This document shows positions 33,685 to 41,922 of a stretch of 64,000 bases of DNA, in pieces (position 1 is the first letter of the stretch; each line of letters begins with the position of its first letter). The position numbers and the translations under genes are program-made. The stretch is taken from assembly GCA_004298465.1 (NCBI GenBank), contig SCRT01000018.1:1-64000 (forward strand), given 5' to 3'. Below the pieces are notes generated by a model. The model worked only from the letters and a program-made list of their open reading frames with translations. It searched no databases and was not told the origin of the DNA. Origin of the DNA: Nevskiaceae bacterium (lineage in GTDB: Bacteria; Pseudomonadota; Gammaproteobacteria; Nevskiales; Nevskiaceae).

Positions 33685-36600
33685 GAGAACTGATTTACCG
33701 TAGTTTGTACTGCAGCATTCAATAGTGAACCAGCAGTGATTCCCGCCTCCAGTGAACTAGTCACTGCTACGCTGTTGGCTGCAAAACCGATACCGCCAGC
33801 CAACAAAGTACCACCGACACCACCATAAAACGCAAGTCCGCCACCTGGAATACTTCCGAGTGCTTGGAATAACGTGACACCACCTGTTGCGTCCGCCACC
33901 ACATTGGCCGATCCGAGTCCAATGCCGATGGCAGTTTTACTCAGTGATGTCGGAAATGAGAAGAAGAAATGGTTGGTCGCATTGAAGTCGTTTTTGAAGC
34001 TCTGTACGAAATCCGATGCGACAGACTGACAGCCACATGGCGACAGGCCCAAGGGATCGATCAACGAAACCGGATTCCCTCCCACATAGGCATAGGGATT
34101 GATGCCCCCCGCCAGCCCGATGGGATCGGTCTGGACGTAGCGACCTGTTGTCGGGTTGTAGTCGCGGAAGTCGTTGTGGAAGAGCCCACTCTCCGCATCA
34201 GCGTACTGGCCGGGGAATCTCGGGTTGTAGCGGAAGGCCAGGCCCAGCAGGCTGTTGCCGGGGTTGGCCGCGGGGGCGTGGTCGCCGAAGCCCCGGGTGT
34301 CCCAGGCCCAGACGGCGAGCCTGAGGCTGTCGTCGACCTGCCGCGGCGTGCCCAGTTGGTCGCTGTGGATGTAGTACGGCAGCCCGTTCTGGATCGTCGC
34401 CAGTGGAATGTCGCCCAGCCACACCGTTTCCTGAATTGTGTTGATGGCCGGGCCGCTGGGTTGCTTCAGCAGGTTGGCGATGCCGCTGGTGAGGTTGCCC
34501 ACGATGCCGTACTCGCCGATCAGGTGGTCCGCTTCATCGTAGGCGAAGTCGGCGACGGAGGTGGGCGGTGACAGGCCGGTGGTGGCGACGATCTTGATCG
34601 ACCGCTGGCCGAGGCCGTTGTAGGTGTACAGCGCCAGCCTGAAGGCGGCGATTTGTGCCAGCGCGCCCTGCGTGTCGCTCCCGGTCACGACGGCGGCAAG
34701 CTGCGCGACGGCGCCCGGCAGGTTGCCGATGTTGGAGGTTTCGATCTGCTGGAGGACGGCCCCGATGGCGTCGGCGTCGGCAATCGCCATCTGCCCGGTG
34801 GCGTTGAGCAGGTTCGTGGTGGTGCCGGTCGAGGTCAACTGGCCGGCGACGTTGTAGCCGTAGTCGTTGATCCCGTCGTAGGTCACGTTGCCGTCGGCGT
34901 CGTAGGCGTAGGTGAGGGGCGTTCCGCTGCCCGGCGTGATGGTGGAAATACGGTTGCTGGACGGGTCGATGCCGTAGCTTGCATCCACCCCCGCTCCGCT
35001 TTGCGCGACGCGGTTGCCGTTGGCGTCGTAGCCGTAGGCGATGGTCGTGCTGCCGTTGCCATAGCTCGCGAGGCGGTCCAGGGCGTCGTAGGTCCAGGTC
35101 TTGCTGCCCGTGAGGATGCTGGCGCCGCCCTGGGTGAGGCGGGTGATGCGGCCGGCGGCATCGTAGCCGAGCGTCCCCAGGCCGTAGGTTGCCAGGCGGC
35201 CGTCGAGGTCGTAGGTGCGGGTGACGCTTTCGCCGTTGCCGAAGGTCCAGGCGCGCGGCCCGTCGAATGGACGGTAGGCGATGTGGTCAGCGAGGACCTG
35301 GTCGTTGAGGTGGATGCCGAGTACAGTCTTGCCCAGCAGCGTGACGGTGGTGACCCGCCCTTGCGTCCAGCCGTAGGTGTAGTGGCTGCCCGATGGGTAG
35401 ACGATGTCGGTGAGCTGGCCGGCGCCATCGTAGCCGTAGCCCGTGGTCAGGTTCTGGCCGTTGATGATTTCGCTTTGCTGGGTTTTCTGCAGGACGTGGC
35501 CGTACGCATCGTAGGTCCACGCCGTGGAGCCGGCGCCATCCGTCATGCCGGTGAGCCGGCCGATGCCGTTGGCGCCCTGGTCGTAGCTGTAGCCGATCGT
35601 GGTGCCCACACTGTAGGCGATCTGCGTCAGGCGGTTGAGGGCGTCGTACTGATACTGCGTGGTCTGGCCCATGGCGTCGATGCGGCTGAGAAGGGCGCCG
35701 GCTGCATCGTAGGTGGCCGTCGTGGTGCCGTGGTCGGGGCTCTGTGTCCGCGTGACATCGCCCAGGGCATTTGTCCAGTAGGTTGTCTTCAAACCACGCG
35801 GATCGGTGACGGAGGTGAGCTGATCGAGGGCATTGTAGGTGTAGTTCGTGACGCCGTTGTCGGCGTCGGTGACCTGGCTCAGGCGGTTCAGCGCATCGTA
35901 GGCATGGGCCGTCACGTGGTTCAGCGGGTCCGCGATGCTGGCGAGGTTGCTGTTGGCATCGTAGGTGTAGGCGGTGGTCTGCCCCTGCGCCCCGATGTCC
36001 TGCTGGAGACGGCCGAGCGCGTCGTAGGTCCGGGCGTGCGTATAGACCAGGGCGCCGCTGGGGTTGTAGATCTTTGCACTGGTGCGGTCACCGAGCGCGT
36101 CCAGCGTGAATGCCAGGCGATCTCCGAAGATGTCGGCAATCCCGGTCAGCCGGTTGGCCGCGTCGTAGGTCATGGTCAGCGCGAAGCCGTTTGGCTGGGC
36201 GGTCGAAACGAGGTTCCCGGCCGCGTCGTAGCCATAGGCCGTTTTCTGGGTGCCCAGGGTCCGGGACGTGATTCTTCCGAGCGGATCGTAGGTGTAGGCC
36301 GTGACCAGGCTGTTTGCATCGGTTTGGCTCAGCAGTCGGCCGTCGGCGTCGTGGGTGTAGGCCGTGACCTGGCCCAGCGCGTTGGTGACGCTGGCGAGGT
36401 TGCCGCCGCCGTCGTAGGTGTAGGTCGTGACGTTGCCGTCGGCGTCGGTGTAGGTCAGCAGCTGGCCGTTGCCGTCGTAGCTGGCCTGGGTGGTGCGCGT
36501 CGCTTGGGCGCCGATATCCGCGAGAGTGCGCTGGATCAGGTTCCCGGCCGCGTCATAGCTGCGCTGGTCGAGTTGGTTGGCCGTCTGGATGGTGGTGGGG

Positions 36601-38054
36601 AGCCGGAAATCCGGGCTGTACTGGATCGTTGTCCGCTCCGATGCCGGGGCGCCGGCCGCACGGGTAAGGGTGGTGACGAGGTTGCGGCTGTCGTCGTAGC
36701 CCAGCGTGGTCGATACCCCCTTGTAGTCCGTGATGCCGACGACGTTGCCGTTGATGTCGATTGCCTTGCTGGCCACGTCGCGGCCATAGGACGGACACGC
36801 CTGGTCGCTGCTGGTGAGCAACAGGCGGCCGTAGACGGTGCCGTAGTCGAGGCTGCGGACGGTGCCCAGCGGGTCGGTGACCTGTACCGCGGAGCTGCCG
36901 CCCGTGGGGTAGGCGACCTGGTAGCTGCCGGTGCCCCCGGCGCCGGTCACGCCGACGGCGCGGCCCAGAGTGTCGTAGGTCCAGGTGGCTGTCCGGTTCC
37001 CCCGCGGGTCGATGATGCCGGTCAGCAGGAAGGGGTACGCGGCGTCCTCGTACACGTATTGCGTGCTTGTGCCGTCGGGGGCGTTGATCTGGGTCAGCCG
37101 TCCATTGCCGTCGTAGCCGTAACGGTACGATTCTCCGGCCGGGGTGGTGAAGCCGCTGACGCGGTTATGGCTGTCGTAGCTGAAATCCAGGCTGCGGCCG
37201 TAGACATCGGTGACGCGCGACAGCAGGCTGCCGGCGTAGGTCATGTGCACCGAGGCGCCGCCGCGGGCGGTGACCGACAGCGGCAGGCCGTTGGCATCGT
37301 AGAGTTCGACCGCATCCTGGTCCGTGACGAGCCGGTAGGCCGCGCCACCGGGGCTTCCCGCCGGCAGTTGGGTCAGGCGGAAGTTGACGTCCGGGTCCTG
37401 GGTGAAGGCACTGCCGGCGCTGGTGAAGGTATAGGCGGTGCCGTCCGGACGCAGGGCCTGGACGGTGGTGCCGTTCACGATCAGGTGCATCAGGAAGCTG
37501 TGCAGCCAGCCCGTGCGGCTGTTGTAGCTGCGTGCGAGTTTCAGCAAACCCGGACCGTTGAAGTCGGTCACTTCCTCATGGACGTTGCCATCGCCGGGGA
37601 AGATGGGGTCACCCATCGCGCCATTGCAGGTATTGGCGGTGTTGTTCTTGGCGTCGTCGACGGGCTGTGGGGTACAGGCGTTGCCGAAGCCGCCCGTACC
37701 GACCGGACAGGGTTGGGCCGGTACGTGGATGATGTCGACGTAGACGCCGGGGTTCTCGTCGCCGTCGCCGCCGATGATCGAGTAGGTGACGTCGAAGGTG
37801 CCCGCGGCGGTGATCTGGACGCGGCAACTGTGGCTGCTCACGGTCGTGAAGGAGCAGGGGCCGGCGTTGACGGCCAGCGGCTCGTTTTCGGAAAGCTCGT
37901 CCGGGTCGGAAGAGGCGTAGACGCCGGTTACGATCACCGTGTCGCCCGGTTGGACGGCGTAGCTAGTGGCCCAAGCTGGCAGCGTGAAGGGCATACCGCA
38001 CGCCAGAATCAGAACACTGAAAACGGCCGAAGCCGATCGTGTGGCTCCCTTCAT
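33675..38054 (-). CDS. secreted RHS/YD-repeat protein with variable C-terminal tip
   Basis: A 1459-residue protein. A Sec signal peptide comes first (ends LPAWA). A short beta-rich N-terminal region, a DUF6531-like segment (GDPIFPGDGNVHEEVTDF) and some 20 YD repeats (pattern YDxxGRL, YTYD) follow. The conserved core end is near residues 1300-1337 (NDFRDYNPTTGRYVQTDPIG, then NPVSLIDPLGL). The last 122 residues (1338-1459) are different: hydrophobic, glycine-rich and less GC-rich. No PAAR or VgrG domain is present, so Sec export rather than type VI delivery is likely. An insert rich in Ala, Ile and Asp lies near 1100. RHS proteins form a shell around a C-terminal toxin; here a membrane-active tip is plausible but unproven. 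Confidence 0.85.
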   Translation of the reverse strand: MKGATRSASAVFSVLILACGMPFTLPAWATSYAVQPGDTVIVTGVYASSDPDELSENEPLAVNAGPCSFTTVSSHSCRVQITAAGTFDVTYSIIGGDGDENPGVYVDIIHVPAQPCPVGTGGFGNACTPQPVDDAKNNTANTCNGAMGDPIFPGDGNVHEEVTDFNGPGLLKLARSYNSRTGWLHSFLMHLIVNGTTVQALRPDGTAYTFTSAGSAFTQDPDVNFRLTQLPAGSPGGAAYRLVTDQDAVELYDANGLPLSVTARGGASVHMTYAGSLLSRVTDVYGRSLDFSYDSHNRVSGFTTPAGESYRYGYDGNGRLTQINAPDGTSTQYVYEDAAYPFLLTGIIDPRGNRTATWTYDTLGRAVGVTGAGGTGSYQVAYPTGGSSAVQVTDPLGTVRSLDYGTVYGRLLLTSSDQACPSYGRDVASKAIDINGNVVGITDYKGVSTTLGYDDSRNLVTTLTRAAGAPASERTTIQYSPDFRLPTTIQTANQLDQRSYDAAGNLIQRTLADIGAQATRTTQASYDGNGQLLTYTDADGNVTTYTYDGGGNLASVTNALGQVTAYTHDADGRLLSQTDANSLVTAYTYDPLGRITSRTLGTQKTAYGYDAAGNLVSTAQPNGFALTMTYDAANRLTGIADIFGDRLAFTLDALGDRTSAKIYNPSGALVYTHARTYDALGRLQQDIGAQGQTTAYTYDANSNLASIADPLNHVTAHAYDALNRLSQVTDADNGVTNYTYNALDQLTSVTDPRGLKTTYWTNALGDVTRTQSPDHGTTTATYDAAGALLSRIDAMGQTTQYQYDALNRLTQIAYSVGTTIGYSYDQGANGIGRLTGMTDGAGSTAWTYDAYGHVLQKTQQSEIINGQNLTTGYGYDGAGQLTDIVYPSGSHYTYGWTQGRVTTVTLLGKTVLGIHLNDQVLADHIAYRPFDGPRAWTFGNGESVTRTYDLDGRLATYGLGTLGYDAAGRITRLTQGGASILTGSKTWTYDALDRLASYGNGSTTIAYGYDANGNRVAQSGAGVDASYGIDPSSNRISTITPGSGTPLTYAYDADGNVTYDGINDYGYNVAGQLTSTGTTTNLLNATGQMAIADADAIGAVLQQIETSNIGNLPGAVAQLAAVVTGSDTQGALAQIAAFRLALYTYNGLGQRSIKIVATTGLSPPTSVADFAYDEADHLIGEYGIVGNLTSGIANLLKQPSGPAINTIQETVWLGDIPLATIQNGLPYYIHSDQLGTPRQVDDSLRLAVWAWDTRGFGDHAPAANPGNSLLGLAFRYNPRFPGQYADAESGLFHNDFRDYNPTTGRYVQTDPIGLAGGINPYAYVGGNPVSLIDPLGLSPCGCQSVASDFVQSFKNDFNATNHFFFSFPTSLSKTAIGIGLGSANVVADATGGVTLFQALGSIPGGGLAFYGGVGGTLLAGGIGFAANSVAVTSSLEAGITAGSLLNAAVQTTVNQFSCH

Positions 38055-38072
38055 GACGCGCTTCCCCTGTAC

Positions 38073-38156
38073 CCTTTTGGTCTGTGCTTTCCGCTGACCA
38101 CGATCGTAATCCTGATTGTTTCAGGAATCTACTTCACCAAGAAGTCCGCTACGTGA
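38073..38156 (+). pseudogene. possible leftover C-terminus of a membrane transporter
   Basis: The plus-strand frame ending TGA at 38154-38156 reads a typical final membrane helix and basic tail (FPLTTIVILIVSGIYFTKKS). Upstream it runs into the antisense of the RHS start, so no complete gene exists. It may be the remains of a sugar transporter next to the GH3 gene, cut by RHS insertion. The evidence is one helix only. Confidence 0.35.
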
Positions 38157-38529
38157 CCGTTGCCCGCCAGCCTTGAAGCCGTGGCAGGGAGCCAGGCTCG
38201 AAACCGGCTCCCGATGTCCTCGTGCGACGGGGGCGCAGCCCCGCCAACATTCCCGATGGCAAAGCAGCAGCGCATCGTGGACGCGAAATCCAACAGCGGT
38301 TGCCGTGTATGGCCCCGGCTCGGATTCATACTCACCCACAGCGGGATCCGGATACCCTCTGTTATTTTTCTTGTAAAACTGTAGAGTTTCCTGAAGCTTG
38401 ACACGGCATTCTTCAACGCGCATCGGTCAGGTTCCAGCAGTACGATGGAATCGTACTCCGGCTGCGTGCTGAACACGGTGGCTGTGGTCGCGTGCTTATG
38501 ATGCCTGTTCCACTTGTCGTGAACTGCAC
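38157..38529. other. non-coding stretch before the GH3 gene
   Basis: No supported gene. A TTGACA hexamer at 38398-38403 has no good -10 partner. A run of lower-GC sequence at 38355-38395 could hold the GH3 promoter. Nothing else is recognised. Confidence 0.4.
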
Positions 38530-40713
38530 ATGGATCGCATCGAAAGGCTGTTGGGCGAAATGACGCTGGCCGAAAAGCTTGGCCAGATGACGATGGTGGC
38601 ATCTGGCTACGCCGTCACCGGGCCGGTGATCGTCGGCGATTCCACCGAATCCATCCGTGCCGGTACGCTCGGCAACTTGCTGAACATGGTCGGCGTCGGG
38701 CACGTCAACGAGATGCAGCGGCTGGCGGTGGAGGAATCGCGCCTCGGCATTCCGCTGCTGATCGGGCTGGACATCATCCACGGCCATCGCACGCTGTTTC
38801 CGATTCCGCTCATGCAGGCGGCGGCGTTCGACGCGGCCGCGTGGGAGCGCGCGGCGCACGAAGCCGCCACGGAAGCTTGCGCGGACGGGTTGGCGCTGAC
38901 TTTCGCGCCGATGCTGGACGTGGCACGCGATCCGCGCTGGGGGCGCAGCGCCGAAGGGGCGGGCGAAGACCCTTGGCTGACGGCGCGCATGGCGGCGGCG
39001 AAGGTGCGTGGCTTCCAGGGTGCATCGCTGGATTCGGCGCATGCGCTCGCCGCCTGCGCCAAGCATTTCTGTGCCTACGGCGCGATGACGGCGGGGCGCG
39101 ACTACGCGGCCGTGGACGTTTCGGACCGCGCCCTGCGCGAGGTTTACCTGCCGCCCTTCGAAGCTGCCGTGAAAGCGGGCGTGGCGACGCTGATGCCGGC
39201 CTTCACGGACATCGCTGGCGTGCCGATGACGGCACACCGTGCGCTGCTGCAGGGCACGCTGCGCGGCGAATGGGGCTTCGACGGCGTCGTCATCAGCGAC
39301 TACAACGCCATTGCCGAGCTGATCCGCCACGGTGTGGCGGCCGACCTGACGGATGCTGCCGTGCTTGCGCTCAAGGCCGGCGTGGACATCGACATGATGG
39401 CGGACGCCTACCGCAAGGGGTTGCCGAAAGCGCTGGAACAGGGGCGCGTGACGATGGCGGAGATCGACACTGCCGTGCGCCGCGTGCTGCGCCTGAAACA
39501 GCAGCTGGGCCTGTTCGATGACCCCTACCGGCGCGGGGCACAGCCGGAGCCCACAGCGGTGCTGGCGGAACGCCATCGCTTCGCCCGCGCGTTTGCGGCA
39601 CGGTGTGCCGTGCTGCTGGAGAATCGGGCGAAAACGCTGCCGTTGCCGGCGAACCTTCAACGGCTCGCGGTGATCGGGCCGCTGGCGGATGCCGACGCCG
39701 AAATGCGCGGCCCGTGGTGGGGTGCGGGTGAGTTCGCCCCGCATGTTGGCGTGCTGCAGGGCTTGCGCGCGAACCTGCCGGGTGTCGAACTGCGCCATAC
39801 GGTGGGTGTGGCCGTCACAGGGAGCGAGGCCGGCGACGACGCGGATGATGGCAAAGAAGATGTTCAGGGGGGCATTGCCCTGGCCGCCGCGTTGTGCGAC
39901 GACGCGGATGCCGTGATCCTGTGCCTCGGGGAATCCTCCACCATGAGCGGCGAGGCGAGATGTCGCGCCGAACCCGGCCTGCCGGGGCATCAGCTGGAAC
40001 TGGCGCGGGCCGTCATCGCGCGCGCTCATACGCACGGCAAGCGCGTGGTGGCGATCCTGTTTTCCGGCCGTCCGCTCGTCATCCCGTGGCTGGCGGAACA
40101 GGCGGATGCCGTGCTGTGGGCCGGCTTCCTCGGCACCGAAGCCGGCAATGCGCTGGCGGACTTGCTGGTGGGCCGTGTTTCACCGAGCGGCCGCATCGCC
40201 ATGACCTGGCCGCGCAGCGTCGGGCAGATTCCGCTGCATTACGCGCAGCGTTCCGGCGGGCGCCCCGAGAACCCGGCGGATCACTACACGAGCCAGTACC
40301 TGGACATGCCGAACGCGCCGCTGTATCCCTTTGGCCACGGCCTGTCGTACACGCACTTCAGCTACGCGAATCCGCGCGTGACGCCGCAGCACGTTCGGCG
40401 TGGAGATTCATGCACTGCGCGCGTGGAGGTCACGAACGACGGCGCCTGCGCTGCGCGCGAGACGGTGTTCCTGTTCATCCACGACGTTGTCGCCAGCGTC
40501 GCCCGCCCGCTGCTGGAGCTGAAGGGCGCGGCGACGGTGGAGCTTGAACCCGGCGAGACACGGACGGTGGAAATCCGTGTCGACGCCGAAGCGCTGTGCT
40601 TCCCCGGCCTGGACCTGCGCCCGACCTGGGAAGCCGGCGACGTGGACGTGTGGCTCGGCCCTTGCGCCGATCGCATGAAATTGCTGAAAACCACGATTCA
40701 GCTTCAAGCCTGA
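38530..40713 (+). CDS. GH3 beta-glucosidase (BglX-like)
   Basis: A 727-residue glycoside hydrolase family 3 enzyme. The N-terminal TIM barrel starts LLGEMTLAEKLGQM, has FAPMLDVARDPRWGR near residue 125 and KHFCAYGA near 178. The nucleophile Asp is in VVISDYNAI near 258. The alpha/beta sandwich follows, then a C-terminal fibronectin III-like domain (GHGLSYTHF ... FIHDVV). BglX enzymes release glucose from beta-linked oligosaccharides. Unlike most BglX it has no signal peptide, so it probably acts on imported sugars. It could finish beta-1,2-glucan breakdown begun by the GH144-like protein nearby (inference). No ribosome site is obvious before the ATG. Confidence 0.92.
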   Translation: MDRIERLLGEMTLAEKLGQMTMVASGYAVTGPVIVGDSTESIRAGTLGNLLNMVGVGHVNEMQRLAVEESRLGIPLLIGLDIIHGHRTLFPIPLMQAAAFDAAAWERAAHEAATEACADGLALTFAPMLDVARDPRWGRSAEGAGEDPWLTARMAAAKVRGFQGASLDSAHALAACAKHFCAYGAMTAGRDYAAVDVSDRALREVYLPPFEAAVKAGVATLMPAFTDIAGVPMTAHRALLQGTLRGEWGFDGVVISDYNAIAELIRHGVAADLTDAAVLALKAGVDIDMMADAYRKGLPKALEQGRVTMAEIDTAVRRVLRLKQQLGLFDDPYRRGAQPEPTAVLAERHRFARAFAARCAVLLENRAKTLPLPANLQRLAVIGPLADADAEMRGPWWGAGEFAPHVGVLQGLRANLPGVELRHTVGVAVTGSEAGDDADDGKEDVQGGIALAAALCDDADAVILCLGESSTMSGEARCRAEPGLPGHQLELARAVIARAHTHGKRVVAILFSGRPLVIPWLAEQADAVLWAGFLGTEAGNALADLLVGRVSPSGRIAMTWPRSVGQIPLHYAQRSGGRPENPADHYTSQYLDMPNAPLYPFGHGLSYTHFSYANPRVTPQHVRRGDSCTARVEVTNDGACAARETVFLFIHDVVASVARPLLELKGAATVELEPGETRTVEIRVDAEALCFPGLDLRPTWEAGDVDVWLGPCADRMKLLKTTIQLQA

Positions 40714-40732
40714 CGGCGGAAGGCAGCTTTAC

Positions 40733-41467
40733 ATGAAAGACGGCACCGCGATCGATGTGCTTTGGGCACCCCATGCAGCCGGGCGATTCATCTTGCGGGA
40801 ATTGCCAAGGGACGCTGCCGACGCGTCACGCTATGCCGTATGGGTGCCTGCCGGTGCGGAAAATCAACGCGGGTTACCTGTCATTCTCGCCCTGCACGGT
40901 TCCGGCGAATGCGGCAGTGACGGGCAGCGCCCGACGACGGTGGGGCTGGGCCCGGTACTGCCGGATGCACAATCGCCGTGCCCGGCGCTCGTCGTGTTTC
41001 CGCAAGCGCGCCCGGACGAAGTGTGGTGTGGCGCGGCGGCGCAGCGGGCGCTGGCAACACTGGATGCGGTGGTGGCGGAGTTTTCCGCCGATCCGAAACG
41101 CGTGGCGCTGACAGGGCTGTCGCTGGGCGGTGCGGGGGCGTGGTGCCTGGCCGCGATGCAGCCGCAGCGTTTCTACCGGCTGGCGGTGGTGTGTGGATGG
41201 CTGGATGTAAGCCATCTGCAGCCGGAGCTTCGCACGGTGGCGGCACCGCAACGGGTGGTGGCCGAGCGCTTGCGTGGCGTGGCCGTGCGGATCTTTCATG
41301 GCGCTGCAGATACGGTGGTGCCGCGCGTCGGGTCGCGGACCATGGCGGCGGCGTTGCACGCCGCAGGCGTGACCGTGGACTACGTTGAATATCCCGGCGT
41401 CGGCCACGACGCATGGGTTCCGACATACCGGACGTCGGGGCTTGTAAGCTGGTTGGCAGGCGTGTGA
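40733..41467 (+). CDS. alpha/beta-hydrolase (prolyl-oligopeptidase / esterase-like)
   Basis: A 244-residue serine hydrolase. HGSGECGSDG forms the oxyanion region near residue 50. The nucleophile elbow GLSLGGAGAW is near 128, the acid in FHGAADTVVP near 185, and the His in GVGHDAW near 224. The layout matches the short esterase/phospholipase-like proteins of the prolyl oligopeptidase superfamily. It lies 19 nt after the GH3 gene and is probably co-transcribed. It may deacylate sugars or xenobiotic esters; the substrate is unknown. No signal peptide. Confidence 0.8.
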   Translation: MKDGTAIDVLWAPHAAGRFILRELPRDAADASRYAVWVPAGAENQRGLPVILALHGSGECGSDGQRPTTVGLGPVLPDAQSPCPALVVFPQARPDEVWCGAAAQRALATLDAVVAEFSADPKRVALTGLSLGGAGAWCLAAMQPQRFYRLAVVCGWLDVSHLQPELRTVAAPQRVVAERLRGVAVRIFHGAADTVVPRVGSRTMAAALHAAGVTVDYVEYPGVGHDAWVPTYRTSGLVSWLAGV

Positions 41468-41538
41468 CAGAAAGGGTTTCCGTGCGCCCGCGAAGCCAAA
41501 GCCGTGGATGTGGCAAGCGACGTTGAAGGGAAAGAGCT

Positions 41539-41832
41539 ATGGATCTCATCAAATGCCGTAAATGCACCCAGAGTGTGTGGGCGAACCAGCGCGTATGCCC
41601 GAACTGCGGCACGCCCCTGTCGCCGGCGCGTGTGCTGTGGTCGTTTGCACGCGGAGAAGGCAAGGGCGAGGTGATCGGCGCACTGCTGCTGGTGGGCGGC
41701 ATGGGCGTCGGTTTTCTGGGTCACGACCAGGTGGGCGGAATTGTGGCGTCGATCGGGGTCGCTGTGTTTTTCGCCGGACGCTTCGCCCGCCGCGTGAAGG
41801 CGGGGCTGTATTCACGCGGAAGGCGAAAGTGA
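41539..41832 (+). CDS. small zinc-ribbon membrane protein
   Basis: A 97-residue protein. An N-terminal zinc ribbon (CRKC ... CPNCG, residues 6-23) is followed by two hydrophobic helices (about 45-62 and 67-82) and a basic tail. A GGGAAAG ribosome site precedes the ATG. Such proteins are common and unassigned. It reads with the hydrolase genes and ends shortly before the convergent fusion gene. Confidence 0.7.
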   Translation: MDLIKCRKCTQSVWANQRVCPNCGTPLSPARVLWSFARGEGKGEVIGALLLVGGMGVGFLGHDQVGGIVASIGVAVFFAGRFARRVKAGLYSRGRRK

Positions 41833-41871
41833 CGGGGGCCGGATGGGGATTGGAGATCCGTGGCTGGAAAG

Positions 41872-41892
41872 GGCGGCGTGTGGAACGCCGCC
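41872..41892. terminator. GC hairpin between convergent genes
   Basis: A perfect 8-bp stem (ggcggcgt / acgccgcc) with a 5-nt loop lies between the stops at 41832 and 41923. There is no T-run on either strand, so its strength is doubtful. It is placed to serve both genes. Confidence 0.4.
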
Positions 41893-41922
41893 GCCCAGCC
41901 CCCTAGCTCCGTCTCCGGACCT

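Noticed and set aside
35000-37300. Repeated short sequences that might be a CRISPR or tandem DNA array
   Set aside because: They are the codons of degenerate YD repeats in the RHS protein, with no uniform repeat and spacer lengths.
34653-38156. Long plus-strand frame opposite the RHS gene
   Set aside because: It mirrors the periodic YD-repeat sequence and gives a Val/Gly/Asp-rich repetitive product. Only its extreme 3' end, past the RHS start, was kept as a possible gene remnant.
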